Assembly: GCA_035771165.1 (NCBI GenBank)
Contig: JAWNZC010000289.1
Coordinates: 603,501 to 667,500, forward strand
Direction: 5' to 3'
DNA from: Paragorgia papillata
Taxonomy: Eukaryota; Cnidaria; Anthozoa; Scleralcyonacea; Coralliidae
DNA: 64,000 bases
The first letter of the stretch is position 1, and each line of letters opens with the position of its first letter. This document shows positions 43,680 to 56,635 of the stretch, one piece after another. Below the pieces are notes generated by a model, which worked only from the letters and a program-made list of their open reading frames with translations, did no database searches and was not told the DNA's origin. A program made the translations under genes and the position numbers.

Positions 43680-43877
43680 ATGGATGCAAATAACGAAGTT
43701 TTCTTATCAAATTGCATACGAGTGGAATCCTGTTTAAATTTCAAGTATAGCAGATTAATTGCTGGAATGAAAATTGCAATTGTTTTACTGATAAAGGCTG
43801 ATCAAATGTTTTTAAAAGTTCAAAAAACCAACGGAGAAATAAAGACTGGCGAAAAGTTAATGGTAAAAATATTATAG
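43680..43877 (+). CDS. Small ORF, 65 aa, uncertain
   Basis: The ATG at 43680 opens MDANNEVFLSNCIRVESCLN, later KTNGEIKTGEKLMVKIL. Residue composition looks protein-like and the ATG context is ATTATGG. There is no family match and no neighbour support. It could be an exon or chance. Confidence 0.2.
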   Translation: MDANNEVFLSNCIRVESCLNFKYSRLIAGMKIAIVLLIKADQMFLKVQKTNGEIKTGEKLMVKIL

Positions 43878-46800
43878 AGCAGCCACTCTCAGTAATCACG
43901 AAGGTCTTCGTGTTTCCCTGTTCACATTGTATTACTGTTAATTTTGTTTTCTTTTTTCCTGGGTTCTTAAACTAAAGTATTTTAAACGTATCCAATGCAT
44001 GTCAGTTTGCTTGTTGTGTTTATCTATGCCTGCCGTTTTAATATCTTTGTTTAAATGGTTTTCTTATTGTAAAACCACTTGTGACTTAACGTATACGTTG
44101 TCCATAATTTGCCGCATTAAAAACTCGGAAAAGGAACAATTTTTTTTCTGTAAAACGTACAAATGTTGTGGAAATATTTATTAACATGTAGGTGAAAATA
44201 GTTTCAGCACTTCAGATTTGGAAATAAAAAATTGTTTTTATTAAATAATAGTTTAAAGGAATTTGAAATGGCATAAATGTAGTCGTACCGGTCAACCAGC
44301 TAGTTTTTTCAGTAGTTTTCAATCAATTCAATGCTTTTGAAGAAAAAAAATTCACAAAATTTTTACACCTGGCTAAGTAGACTTCTTGCAAACCCCCAGT
44401 AGAAAACAGGACAACCGGGGTTGCATTACTGTTTTATAATAAGCGCGTATTTACAAAAATTCATTTAAAACACGGCGACGGGTTATTGCATTTATGTATT
44501 TCTAGTTATGTTTTAAACTATAGTTGTACCATAAAATTAAATTGTGGCAGCTTACCCTAAGTATTCAGGTACTTTGGCACGTCTATCTGGCTGACTATTT
44601 CTATCGACCCTAAACAAAACGAGGAAAAGCTAAGGGTACAAAGAGCCGCTATAGGAAGGTAATCAAACTAGCCGCCAGATGCCAGAACTTCAGCTAAAAT
44701 GCGCGCAAATTTGACCAACGGTCGAACTTTCTGATTTTGACCTCTGCCGTACGCGCCATCCTTGCTTATAGCGCTTAATATTCTTGCACCAGATAATATC
44801 TTCCTAACGTAAACAGTCGATTGGTACGCGATATCAATGCCTTGACTGCCACGATTGGTGCCCAAGCTTAACTCTATCACTGGCATAATTTAAGCCAGTT
44901 GAAATTCATTTTATAAATGGCAGCTCGAGAAAAACTAAATACATTTATTTGTCAATATATAAAAGAACAAAAAAATAACACATGCCCTGATGTCATTGCC
45001 AGATATGTCAGTCCCACAAACGCCATTTCACAGACTATAGATTTCAAAATTATCTGGAGAGTGGGAGGGGACGCGGACTGCCAATTATAAGCGTAATGCA
45101 AGACTTTGACATGACCAAATCCGCCAGAAGAGTTAAAAAATAAACGTATTTGATTACTTGGCGTATTCACCAACGCGCTGCGCACTGCCTTTTGCTTTGT
45201 TCCTACCTTTACGGGTTTTCCGATTCCGCAAGGATATATCACTTGATATTACCCTACCGGATAATATGACCTTGTTTACGTAGCGCGTTGGTACCCGAGA
45301 TCAAGTCCGTGGAACAAAAAGGTAATTTTAAACTTAACCTGGTCATATACAGTTTTTTGCAAAATGGAAAATACAATTTTTAGAAGTTTGAGAATCCAAA
45401 ACAGATGACAATCTTACGCAATCTGACTAAAACTTTTCTTAAAGTATGAGTAATCAATAGGCGAATTTAAAAAAAATTGCGCACAACGAGTAATTTTTTC
45501 GCCGGAAAAATTATGTTTGTTAATTTTTAAGAAATTTCGTTCTACAGAATTTTTTTGAAACTGGCCTATTGATTACTCGTACTTGAACAAAAGATTTAAT
45601 GAAAAAAACCCTAGGGGTCACGAAAGTTTTTTTCGGATTAAATTAGTCTGAAAGGTAATTATTGGAATCGATTTTCAAACGTCATTGTTGCCATAGCAAC
45701 AACTGTTGCTATTTATTTGGTAACAGTTTTTGGTTGTCAGACTGTTTAACTATGCATAACATTAGGTTTTATTGTGTTTCGAAATTGTTTACGGACGTGT
45801 TTTTGACTGTCAAAGTTGTATTTTCCATTCTTCAAGAAACTGTGTATTCACCTTAAGTTAAATATTAACGAAAAAACACGATAATTTTACATGGTAAACC
45901 TGATAAATAGAGTAATATAATTTTATATTCACGAAGTTTTGTCATACTTTGTCCAAAATTTCGCCCCGACAGATAGCAATCCACTGCGCTGAATACGTAT
46001 TGATTTACAGGCGTTTTCAAAAGCGTATTTTAAATAACGATCAGCAAAACAATTAATTGAGATATCAAGCTAAAACGTTTGGCACCTCGAAACAAAGGAT
46101 AAAAAATATTTCGTAAATTACAATTTTCGTAAAATATTAAGTGGATTACGAAACAACTAACTTACGTTACAAACATTGACGAAAAACCGGCCGGCATTAA
46201 AATTTACATGAAAATACTAGCATAATGCACCGGGCGTTGGCGATTCATTCCCCGCTGTCAATCCAGGGTGACAAGAAAAATGCTATCGTGTGACAGCCAA
46301 AAAGTGATTTGATGAAGTACTTCACGTATAAACATTTAATAACCGCTGACCAGAATTATGATTAAGGCATCGCAATGCCAAGAATAAGGCAAGCTATAAA
46401 AAAATAAAGAATAATGCTTTTACTTGTCAAATCGCCTATTCTTTGCCAGCATGCCTCTCTGAATAGTTTACATTGATAGCTGCACATGATAATTACATTA
46501 TATGATAATTACATTCAACATGAATATCATTACATTAAGTAACAGAAGATGCCTAGCACGAAAGGGCAAAAAATAGCCGGAGTTCAATACTTTACGTTAC
46601 TATTCGGCAGCAGAAACGCCCACTAAAACAGAAAAAAAAACCATGGCGGTTATTTTTCGCTAAAAGACTGATGTAACGTTTCTTTCTAGATGCAGCAGCA
46701 TGAATCACATTTTATTCAAAATCAGTTCAGGTGTACTAAGGTATCTATAAAATCTATAATAATAATTAGTAACAAGACTTTCATGTAACACATTGGCGAA

Positions 46801-46878
46801 CAATTGCGTGTCCTTATTGTCAGAATTTTTTTATAGTTACTGTGTATTTGTATAAAAGCTTGTATTATAACATTAAAT
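43878..46878. other. Interior of the 47-kb unit, mostly non-coding
   Basis: A hairpin-type inverted repeat pairs AGTATGAGTAATCAATAGGC (45443-45462) with GCCTATTGATTACTCGTACT (45564-45583), perhaps a small MITE. On minus, 44760-44850 (YVRKILSGARILSAISKDGA) and 45200-45290 (YVNKVILSGRVISSDI) are two similar coding-like fragments, possibly a decayed duplicated exon. Nothing else is supportable. Confidence 0.35.
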
Positions 46879-47322
46879 CTAGGGAACGCTCCATCTACAT
46901 TCACACTCTCCACATATTATGTCACAGTTAATCAAAGTTCGGTGAATCTCTCTGAGAAACTCAATGCATGCGTCGTGAAGTGATACACCACAGCAAATAG
47001 TTTTCATTCTCGTGTGAGTTATACTTGTCAGACATAGAAAGCACCACTTGTCTGTTCTTTCTTGTCTACAGTAACCACAGGTCTCAATGCCATTTTCGAG
47101 TATACTAGTTCTTCTCCACAGATTATAACATTTACGGTGCACGTAATGTTGACAGCATTTGCTAGAATAAACATGGATTTCTCCTTTCTCGATATTCTCT
47201 AGGCATATATAACACTTGTCAATTTGTTTCGGGCCTTCTGCGTACGCGTTGTTTCCAAAACTGTCGAAACTGTCTATATACGAATCATTCTTTAAAGTAA
47301 ATCGTCGTACTATATTTTGCAT
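46879..47322 (-). CDS. Double RING-like zinc-finger protein, 147 aa
   Basis: The ATG at 47322 lies three bases after a strong acceptor (TTTTTTCATTACAG), so an untranslated 5' exon is likely. The first RING-like domain is CYICLENIEKGEIHV, CCQHYVHRKCYNLW and CGYCR. A second, similar array follows at once: CFLCLTSITHT, CCGVSLHDACIEFL and CGECEC. Both have C-x2-C, C-C-x-x/x-H, H/D-x2-C and C-x2-C spacing typical of RING variants. The role would be E3 ubiquitin ligase or zinc-mediated binding. RING proteins of this size are frequent in large DNA viruses as well as in hosts. It is the clearest gene belonging to the non-nested part of the 47-kb unit. Confidence 0.65.
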   Translation of the reverse strand: MQNIVRRFTLKNDSYIDSFDSFGNNAYAEGPKQIDKCYICLENIEKGEIHVYSSKCCQHYVHRKCYNLWRRTSILENGIETCGYCRQERTDKWCFLCLTSITHTRMKTICCGVSLHDACIEFLREIHRTLINCDIICGECECRWSVP

Positions 47323-49281
47323 AATCTGTAATGAAAAAATTAAGAACATGATAATATGATAGTTAATTGCCAGTTGATAAAAATTAAGTTATTATGAATA
47401 AATCTGAATCATAAAATATAATATCATTTTAAAAGAAATATTCTGTTATTATTTTTCATTTATCAATTGTTATAAACCTGACTGGTTTATTAAGATATCT
47501 GAATGTCATCGCAACTTGTTTACTAAATAAATAGTTTTATTAAAGTAACCTGCAATAGCAATATATTTTCAGTTTGTTTATGTTTCATGTCTCATATACT
47601 TAAATGACATGCTATCATGTATTTTCAGACGGATAGGCTTAATTATATAAAACATTAAATTGAAATGATAACATGTTACAGTGAAAAATCTTTTACGTTT
47701 AATAAGTAATTGTATTTCAATATTATTGTCTTGTTGGTTTTTGTTAAGTAAAACTACATAAATATTGTCAGTAAGGCTACTTGTACTTTACAAAAGAAAA
47801 ACAGCGTTTTTTATATAATACAACAGTAATGGTATTAAAGATCATGTGTTATAACATGTAAAAATTATTACTTTAATTATTATGTATACTTTTCCGTCAA
47901 ATTATTATTGCTAGTTGTATATGTAATGATGAAAAGCGAAATATAACAATCCATGAATGTATACGTGTTCATAATATTTACGATTTAGCGAGATCAAGCC
48001 AAATGTATCTACAAAGATGTGTTCTGTTGCAATGTTTCCGCTAGTATTTACCATACTTGTTCGTTTTACCAATACTGTTTTAATTGTTTTGTTTTAAGAT
48101 TCTTTTGCTTAAGTTATCTTATTAATTTAACTGTGATTTTACGTATTAATGTATTACTAAATAAAACTTGTCAAACATAGTTAGTGTACAGCAACTTTCA
48201 GTTAATTTACAATTATCTCTTAATTACTAGAATGTCATGTAAATGTTTGCCATTATACTGTATTTAAATTTTAGGATACTTCAATACATGTAAAAACAGA
48301 ATACGTTATTATAAAACAGGTTGCTAACTAGAACGTTTATAAAAAGTTAACATTAATGCAACGTTTTAGTAAAATATTTTTTTACATATAATTTCTGATG
48401 TTGGATATGTTTGACAGGTTTTACTGAATACGGTTAAAATGTCTTGAAAATAACGTATTTTAGTCTTCGAATAGACAGTAACCGATTAACAGTTATTAAG
48501 ATAACGCACACGTTTCGTTAGACTAATTTTTAATTTGAATTATACAGTAGTTGTTACATTAACCTTTATTAATATTTGTACAGTTTCTTATTTATTCATT
48601 AATCTTTAATTTCTAAAGAGGGATAACTGATTTGTCAATTAAATATATTTCAAATTGATAATTTTGTTTAATAACTTTTTAATACTATTTTACTTTAGAC
48701 AAAGCCATTTACATTTTGAAGACAAGCTGTGCTCTCAATTAGGTATAAAATTACTTGTTATAACTTATTGTGAAACCGCTTTTTGTTACAAAGATCCTTC
48801 GTTATGTAATGGCGCGTCTTTAATACACGCAGTTAGAATTAAAGTAATAACGATAGTGAAATAAGATACGACATTTACTTGGTATCATCTATAAAGTTCT
48901 TTCGTTCTATACAAATATATGTATTGTTCAAGGGTATTTGTTCTTTTTTCTTATGCTAACGATGGTCATAGTAAAATATAATAAAATCGTTCTATGAGAG
49001 TACATTTTACTATATGGCTAATACATGACAAACGAATACGTTTTTATAAAAATGCGTTTTTGAAATACAGTAAAATAACCATTTAAATAGAAAGTTTTAT
49101 ATTATTTGCATGCGCTACTGTCAAAAATCGTTAAACATGATTGTTATGAAGATATAGTAAGGCTACGTAATACTGTCAATTTGGCAATGATAACTTACAG
49201 ATATCGCGTAATAGCGTATTTAATAATAAATTATATAGTTAGTCATGTTTGTGTTGTTTCTTTCTTTTTATTTTTTTTTTG
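47323..49281. other. Interior of the 47-kb unit, no gene seen
   Basis: About 1.9 kb of AT-rich sequence with only short frames. It presumably includes the 5' exon and promoter of the RING gene, which I cannot place. Confidence 0.35.
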
Positions 49282-50378
49282 TTATCTGTTTCTTCTTCGT
49301 TTGCTTGCGTTTCTTCTTGTTCCTCTCCAGGATCTCTGTGTTTTTTTTCGTTTGGCGACAACTACTTGTTTATCTTCTTTTAAACTTTGTTTATTGTCTT
49401 TTGCTTTGCTAGACTGCTCTTCATCGTTAACTCCTACTTCTTGTTTATTTTCTTTCTTTTTTTGGCGTTGGTGGCACTTGTTCGTCATTTTCTTCTGTCC
49501 TCTCGTCTTTATTTCTTTCTGGTGTTTCAGGAACGACCGTGATATCGTCACATTGTAATACACGTTGCTTTATTTTCCCTGGTGGCGTTTCAGGCACATA
49601 TACTTCATAATTGGTGTTCTTTAACGTTTTATCCTCATCATTGCCTTTTACTTTTTTGTTCAATTTATACGGCGACTTTTGTTCGTCATTTTCGTCATCT
49701 GACGGGAACAATTGTTTACGAACATTACGTGTCCTGGATACTACAGTAGTTTCGTTTGTGTCTGAATCCGATTGCCACTCGCTTAAAGTATTATCTTCAT
49801 CCGAATTTTGTTGTTCATGATAAATGAGCACAGCGTTAGTGCTTGTGGTTTCTTTTTCTTTTCTGGACAGTACATTGTTTCTTTTTTGTAGGTGCTCGGA
49901 TTTTGCTAGGTCCTGTCCATGTTTCTGTCCACTGTCATCACGTGTTTAGACATCTATCTCTTCGGTTCTGTCGTAACGTTTTGGTAATTTCTTAAGAGAT
50001 TGTCGGCGTGTTTGTTCTTTCAATAGTTCTTGTCGCTGGTTGTCGTCCCGTGCAACATGTATGTTGTCTTGTACATATTCATCGTCGTCTGACGATACAA
50101 GAAGAGCTTCTAGCAAAGAGACACGAGATCCGTCACCGTCATATTCTTTGTCTTCTTTATCTTCCACACATGAATTTATTAAAAAGTTTTTCATCGACAT
50201 AATGGTTCTGTCGCGTTGAAATTCTCGGTCTGTGGCATTACTGGCAGTGACTCTTTCTCCATATTTACTTGGATTGCGCAAAAGTGTACGGGCGCAGAAA
50301 ATTTTTTGGAAATTGTTGGAAGTAGCCTACGCACTTTCCTGGAGAGTTTGACCTTGCTCTGCCTTTGTTGTAGTTCAT
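49282..50378 (-). pseudogene. Acidic/basic hydrophilic protein with VPETP motifs, frame-broken
   Basis: Coding-like frames run from an acceptor (TTGATTTCAG, exon start 50378) to a stop at 49282. The pieces are DELQQRQSKVKLSRKVRRLL; after an A-run shift (50302-50307) ARTLLRNPSKYGERVTASNA, later EALLVSSDDDEYVQDNIHVA; an in-frame TAA at 49946-49948; QQNSDEDNTLSEWQSDSD, YEVYVPETPPGKIKQRV and TVVPETPERNKDE; then a shift at the A run 49457-49463 into a Lys/Arg-rich tail (KRKKTQRSWRGTRRNASKRR). It is about 365 codons in all, low complexity, probably nuclear, with two VPETP repeats. Upstream exons are unknown. Homopolymer breaks may be assembly errors; the TAA is not. Confidence 0.45.
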
Positions 50379-51149
50379 CTGAAATCAAGATTGTGATTGA
50401 AATGAGAGTGGCTTTCTAGTTTAATACGTTTATATTGTCTGTGACCTTTTGTACATGTTCGATTTTTGAACATTTATCATATAAATAAAATAACTTTGTA
50501 TTATTTTATTTTTTGTTTTTAATCAATTTTTCGAATTACGTTGTGCTATAAATGTTTCAGTTTCCATTAACAATAGCGAAATGAGTATTACATATGACTT
50601 CATACTTTTAGTAGAACATGGCTAAAACTTATGACAGCCAGCGCCAGTGTCGTGTCGCGTAATATTGATATGAAAATATTAATTTTAACATTCTGATACC
50701 TGAATAGCGATCATTTCGACTGTAAATTGAAGTTTATAACAATAAATTAAAGTAGAGTTATCGCCTTAAAATGTCTTATCGACTGATTTCTTGTTAAAAT
50801 ATTAAATTATAAAAGGTTTAATCGTCGAGATAGGCCTGTACACTTATACTGACAATAATTGGCTCGTAAATTTTCCTTATTATTTCTTAATGTATAGTGA
50901 CAATAATAATAAGAGGGCTTAAGACCTCGCCGAACTAGCAATAGGTGAATAATAAATGGCCAATACGAAGGCGAAATTATTCAGTATTCCGTTGCTTCTT
51001 CATGCTGAATTCATTATTTATGTAAACGCTTAATTAATTAAATTACAACGACTCTTATCCACTTCAAAATCGTACATTTTAAGGAATTTGGCAACCTATT
51101 AAATAAATAAAAAGTAGAACGAACAACTTCATCAAATAAAGTAACCTAT

Positions 51150-51280
51150 ATGCACAGCAAATTGACACCTTCGTATCCTGGACAAACAACACAGAAACAT
51201 GCAAAATTGGACTTTGAAAATCAGCGCTATACAAAACTAACAGACTTTGTACCAGGAGGATATATCGTTATGAGCGGTCG
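51150..51280 (+). CDS. Possible first exon of a spliced gene
   Basis: An ATG at 51150 opens 43 codons (MHSKLTPSYPGQTTQKHAKL, then LTDFVPGGYIVMSGR), ending at a consensus donor CG/GTAAGC at 51281. Composition is protein-like and differs from the AT-rich flanks. A downstream acceptor exon was not found, and no family is recognised. Confidence 0.3.
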
Positions 51281-52779
51281 GTAAGCTATTTAATAACGTG
51301 CAAACTTAATACAAATTTTAGCTCTGAACAATTCTTAAATTTGATAAAGTTTTCAATGTCCGCATGTCAAAATTTACAATAGTAAATAAACGAAAATGAT
51401 TATTATTTATATTTCTTTAACAAATCTATTGAAGCAGTGCATATTGAATTAATTAATAACGACTTCATTGCGTATGCTCCACCGCTATATTGTCGTCCAT
51501 TTCTGAGCATGAATATGTCTTTTAGTACCAATTTGTACAAATAATAAAACTTTTGTTTCGAGTAAGTCATGAAATATATTATTGACGTTTTTCGAAGGAT
51601 ATACAAGTTTTCGAAATGAAAATGTTAAATGTTAAATTAAAACATGGTCTTAAAGCGATTTTATAAGGTTATAAATATTGTATGCACACTGTCTTAATGT
51701 AATTGAAATATTAATGTAACTGACCTGTTAATGTTTATCTTTCACCGATTTTGCTAGCTTGGCTTACTGCTGTGCACATATTAACAAATTACCAGAGTAA
51801 ACGTATAAGACGTTAATTGTCGTGTTTGTCACTATATTAATGACTACATTGACTAGTTCCGCGCGTAGTTCTTACAGGAAAAATTTCGATACGTTGCGTT
51901 TAAAGTTCTGCGGTTTACCCCTTTACCGTTTTTCTTTTCGTTTTTATTATTAAACCGTTTTTTTCGATTAAGCTTTTAGGAAAACCGTGATCATTATTTA
52001 TCACAAAGTTATAATATATAATTTTGTTTACCTGTTAAAATTATTACTATTAAATATGATAAAAGCAAAATAAAATTAAAGTTATCAAACGTTTTCGTTG
52101 AGTTTGTTCAATGTTTTGCCCTGATTTATCCAGTCATTTATAATTATACAGCCGAATGATGACGTATAGCGCTATTAAAAATTTTAAATTGGCTTCCTTT
52201 AATTAGTTCAACACTGAAATTGCCACGGCAGCAAATTAATAGCGAAAATTGGGCCATGAAAATGTCTCTAGCTCTGAGTAGTCCGTTTCGTCGGATCTCC
52301 CGCGGTCATAAATATGTATTAACAAAGGAAATGTTTACAAACTTTTCGTGGTTCGATCGGACGAATGCGTAAAAGGCTTGGTCTCTCTTGATCATATGCA
52401 AAATCTCGTAACTCTTACGTTTCCTTTAGCGTATTAGTGTTGACACATACTATAATGTAAACGTTGTGCAACATTTCCATGCCTATATCTGACGACACAG
52501 ACAACTCCGAGGCAGTTATAAGTTGGTGTAAAAGACACGTAAATATATTTTGTTTACTTGATTTACTGAAAACACCGTAACAATGGAATCATAGAACAGG
52601 TCTTGTTCATTGATTTAACTGCTTGCGAAAAACGTTAGGTAATCGATGTATAGCTGAAAATTTGTAACAAAAATCGGCACGCACGTGAAAGGTGATGTCT
52701 CTGTTATGCGATGCTATCAGAAGTATGCTTCCTGCTAGCCTGGCTCGTCGGTGGCTGTCTTGTGTAAGGACTGATCACG
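51281..52779. other. Interior of the 47-kb unit, no gene seen
   Basis: AT-rich with frequent CpG. A 60-codon coding-like minus frame at 51405-51590 (MLRNGRQYSGGAYAMKSLLI) is too weak to call. Confidence 0.3.
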
Positions 52780-53440
52780 TTTCACCCGTGTCGGAAATTT
52801 GACAAATTTTGTTACAAATTTTTGATACATTAAAGGTGATACATTAATAAACGTTATTGGCGGGCGCTCAAAACCAAAGAACAACACGCGTTACGTTATA
52901 TGTTTTTATCGTTTCGATTTCTTCAATAAATAAAGTAAAGACCACAAATTTAACTCTGCTTTTGACGAACATAATTAACGATGTCCCTGTTCTCTCATTT
53001 CTCTTAAGGCAGGTAGGGAATCTGACAAATTTAATTACAATATTTCACCTATTGATATATTACCAAACGTTGTTCACCAGCCGTCAAATGAAAGAACAGC
53101 AGATATTCTGTGTTTCTATCGTTTCGCTTTCTTGAATAAATCAAGTAACATTATAATTTACTATGCTTTTTAGCTACATTAACCGCTTCGCTGCTGTTGG
53201 TTTCGTAATATGCGGCAGGCATCACCTTTCATCTCAGTGTCAAAGTTGACAAATGTTGTTACAAATTTTGACGAACTGATACATTACCGAAGCCACTGTC
53301 AAGCGCTGAAATCGAAGAACAATACATCTAATGTCTTTCTATCGTTTCGCTTTCTTCAGTAAATCGATTAAAGACTATATATTTAATTCCGCTTTTGAGA
53401 AACATTAATCTCTTCACTGATGTCTGTATTGACGATCGTC
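52780..53440. repeat. Three diverged ~220-bp tandem units
   Basis: Units at about 52785-52985, 53005-53205 and 53217-53430 share, in order: GTCGGAAATTTGACAAATTT-like, TACAAATTTTTGA/TACAATATTTCAC, GATACATTA, a CAAA/GAAAGAACAACA-like block, TCTATCGTTTCGCTTTCTTC, AATAAATCAAGTAA and TTTAACTCTGCTTTTGA. Divergence is high, so the duplication is old. Confidence 0.65.
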
Positions 53441-56400
53441 GTATATGCGGCTTGGAAATACAAGAATAACGGATAAACTAAACCATAAAAGGGCGCGACC
53501 AATATACGAGACAAAAGCCAAGACATTGCATATATTGAGTATGAACGGGAAAAAGCAAGATTTTCATTAATTTTCCGAAATGATAGCTAAAATGTTGTAA
53601 TCGATTTCGAGTATGGATGACCCAGCAACTGCACATAAAAAATGGAACTGGGCACTAGCGAGATAACATGGCCGCATTTTTGACCTAAATTTGCAAGCGT
53701 GTGCGTTAGTTTGTGAGATTTTGAAAAACCAGTTTTACGGTTTAACCGCTTTAGAGTATGACGGTTTGGCGGTTTTTATTTTAATCAAAACCGCCCAGGA
53801 TGAGTTCGTTCTTTTTAAGTCATTTTACTATATATAAAAAATAAGGTAGTAATTAATTGTGCTTTTGTTTTCTTCTCCCGCGGAAATTAAATAAAAGGAA
53901 TCTGATTTTAATATACAGCAAAGCCATTTAAAAATAACTGAAAGAATATAATTATTCTCCTGAAGACCGTACTGCGCGATGGCATTTAATAACTAAGATA
54001 TATATATATATATCACGACCTGTATTCCACTGTTTTCGTGTTTCAGTTTAATTAAAACAACATTTACGATTTCGCTTCACTGAAGTAAGCTCAAGTTAAC
54101 AAAAAAATTTATTATATCAAAGCAAGTATATTAAAGCACCGAAAGTTAAAATAAACTGTTAAAGCAATTGTTAAATTAAACTAAAGTTAAACTGTCTTAA
54201 GTTCTGGTCATATTAATCAACTAAACTGAAGTCAAATCAGAAATGAAAACCGATTAAGTTAAAGTGAAAATGCATGAAATCAAATTTAATTCATGTTTCA
54301 CGCTTTCAGATGTAAAAAAAGCCGAAGTTTGAAATTATTTAAATTTTTTATCGGCTTTTGTTATTCGATTATAGCGTTTCCACTAAATACCTTTTTTCTT
54401 TAAAATTCTCGTTGCGGAAGATTAGACAACTTTACGTCTGCAACTTTTGATTTTCACCAAAGTAACTGAATTCAATGTTATAAATTAAAGAAAAGAAAAG
54501 TATTTTGAAGTCGTTACACACTACATTAATAAAGAACATATAAGTTATTATACTTTAGGAAAAAAATATCTTACCTTGAATAAAAGCTTCTGCAAGTGCC
54601 AAACTTGTTTATCGTACTGACCTTCAAGCAGTAGAACAGGAAACTTATATGGTCGTGAGTGTGTCATTTAATACCTTTTTGAAATATCTATTTTTGTCAT
54701 GTTACGGGGTGCAACTAGAATAAATAATATTCTACCATTTTTCAATACGTCATTGTATTTTTCATTTGTTATCTTCTCTTAAATTTCGTTAAAGTTATCT
54801 CATAAATATATATATAGTAAACTTGATCTAACACTTTGTAGTTTCTAAATAATGAAACTGTTTTTTTATTTCTTCCACCCGCTTTGTTATGCTTGTTATC
54901 AGACGTGTAAAGTGTTTTGCAATATCGGTAAAAGATAAGCATTTGTACATTTTCGATTACGTTAGCGAAACAATATCAATAAAAGAAATGTACAAAGTAA
55001 GCGAAATAACATTATACTAAAGTAAACAGATTTATTTGAGATAAATAGCGAAAATTATTTGACATTTGAAAAATGTAAATTATAATGTCATGCTAACTAA
55101 GCAAAATATTGAGATTTTAAAGATAAGTAATGAAATAAACGTTTACGATTAATGAATCTATATTTACAGACTATTTTTACTGACAAAGAAAACAGTTATA
55201 GCTATCATAACGTATATTTTATTGCGTTTACTAACGTAGAGGATTAATAGCACAAGCATGTACAAATCGTACATATTATTTTATCGTTGAGATACATAAC
55301 TTGCATTTTTATTACAGTTCTATTTATCCTTTACAGATATTAAGATATAGTAAATTTTCAGCGTTGTAACGCTTTGTTATCATGCAACGCTTTATATACG
55401 GAATAAATCAAACAATTAAATGTTATGTGTTAATGTTGAACATAAAAAACTATTAAAGTGGCTGTATGCCATATGCAATATTTACATATTTAAATAACGT
55501 AAGTTGAAAGAAAATGTTTCCGATATTGTTTCTGAATAATATTTCATTGCCACCGATAAACAGCGTTGGGAAGTTCGCATGTGTTGCTTCTTACAAGTTT
55601 AGTATGTCACGTCGCTCTCGCAACGGGATTCATGCTTGTCACGAACTTTTTAGTCTTCTACTCTTTTTCGTATCAGCTCTTTAAAAATTCGGCGGTCTAT
55701 GTATGAGATCCTTCATTGGTGACAATATAATTGCACATTTGTCAAACAGGACAATATGATTAACACTTGTTCGCAATGTACAGCTATATAGAATAACGGA
55801 ATGTTTAACATATGGATAAACTCTATAATAATATAACGTATATAAATATGATTCACAAAGGCAAAAGCTTAATATATATATGTTACGTATTCGTTCTTGT
55901 ATTTTGAAGCAATATGATGAGAAATTTTCAATTTTCGAAAATGGCTAATGTGTTGCAATGGCGAATTATCTTAAAGAGCATGTCTATTAACGTTGCATTA
56001 AGTAATCTGTAATTGTTTTGACCGTTGGATTAAGATGACAAAACAAAGCAGTTATGAATTGATTATTTGCGGTAAATTACGCAATGCATAGCGTTTCTTT
56101 TTATTGTAATTTAAGTGCATATGCATTTATTCAGTTTTTTAAAATGTTTGAAATTTGTGTTATTGTGTTGTGTTTTCTGTTAACATCGTTATAGCGAAAT
56201 TTATAATCAGAAACTCTAATAAGATGTCTAGTGCACCATACGTTACAAGCTAAATCTGTAATGAAACGTAGAATATTAAAGAGAGACACATATTTACTAA
56301 ACTAATATATGCCATCGTAATTCTGATTCGGATATTACTCTTCAATTTATGCATAGTTGTATACACTGTGGATAACTTATTGTCTGATTCAGATAATGGT

Positions 56401-56635
56401 CTTTTTTGATAGTGTTTCAAGATTAAGGCATTTGATAATGTGACAGAAATGGTCAACATATAATAGAACTATACAGATAACTTCGTGTGTCCGTTATAGT
56501 ATAAACTGTGCACGTTACATGATATATGAGATAGCCAGTAATGCATAATTTTCTTTACTTTCAACTATAACGATAGATCAGTGCATTATGCGTTACTGAA
56601 TAGTAAATTAACGTAAATGACCATTGGCAGTTTAT
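53441..56635. other. Interior of the 47-kb unit, no gene seen
   Basis: 3.2 kb of AT-rich non-coding sequence up to the right long repeat. (AT)n lies at 53999-54013. No polypurine tract is evident directly before 56636. Confidence 0.4.

Noticed and set aside
49106..49558. 150-codon plus-strand frame rich in Phe and Leu
   Set aside because: It is antisense to the Lys/Arg-rich coding strand at 49282-49560.
46879..50378. Endogenous herpesvirus or other large DNA virus interior
   Set aside because: A RING gene and an acidic gene are suggestive, but no core replication or capsid gene was found, so the idea is not supported.
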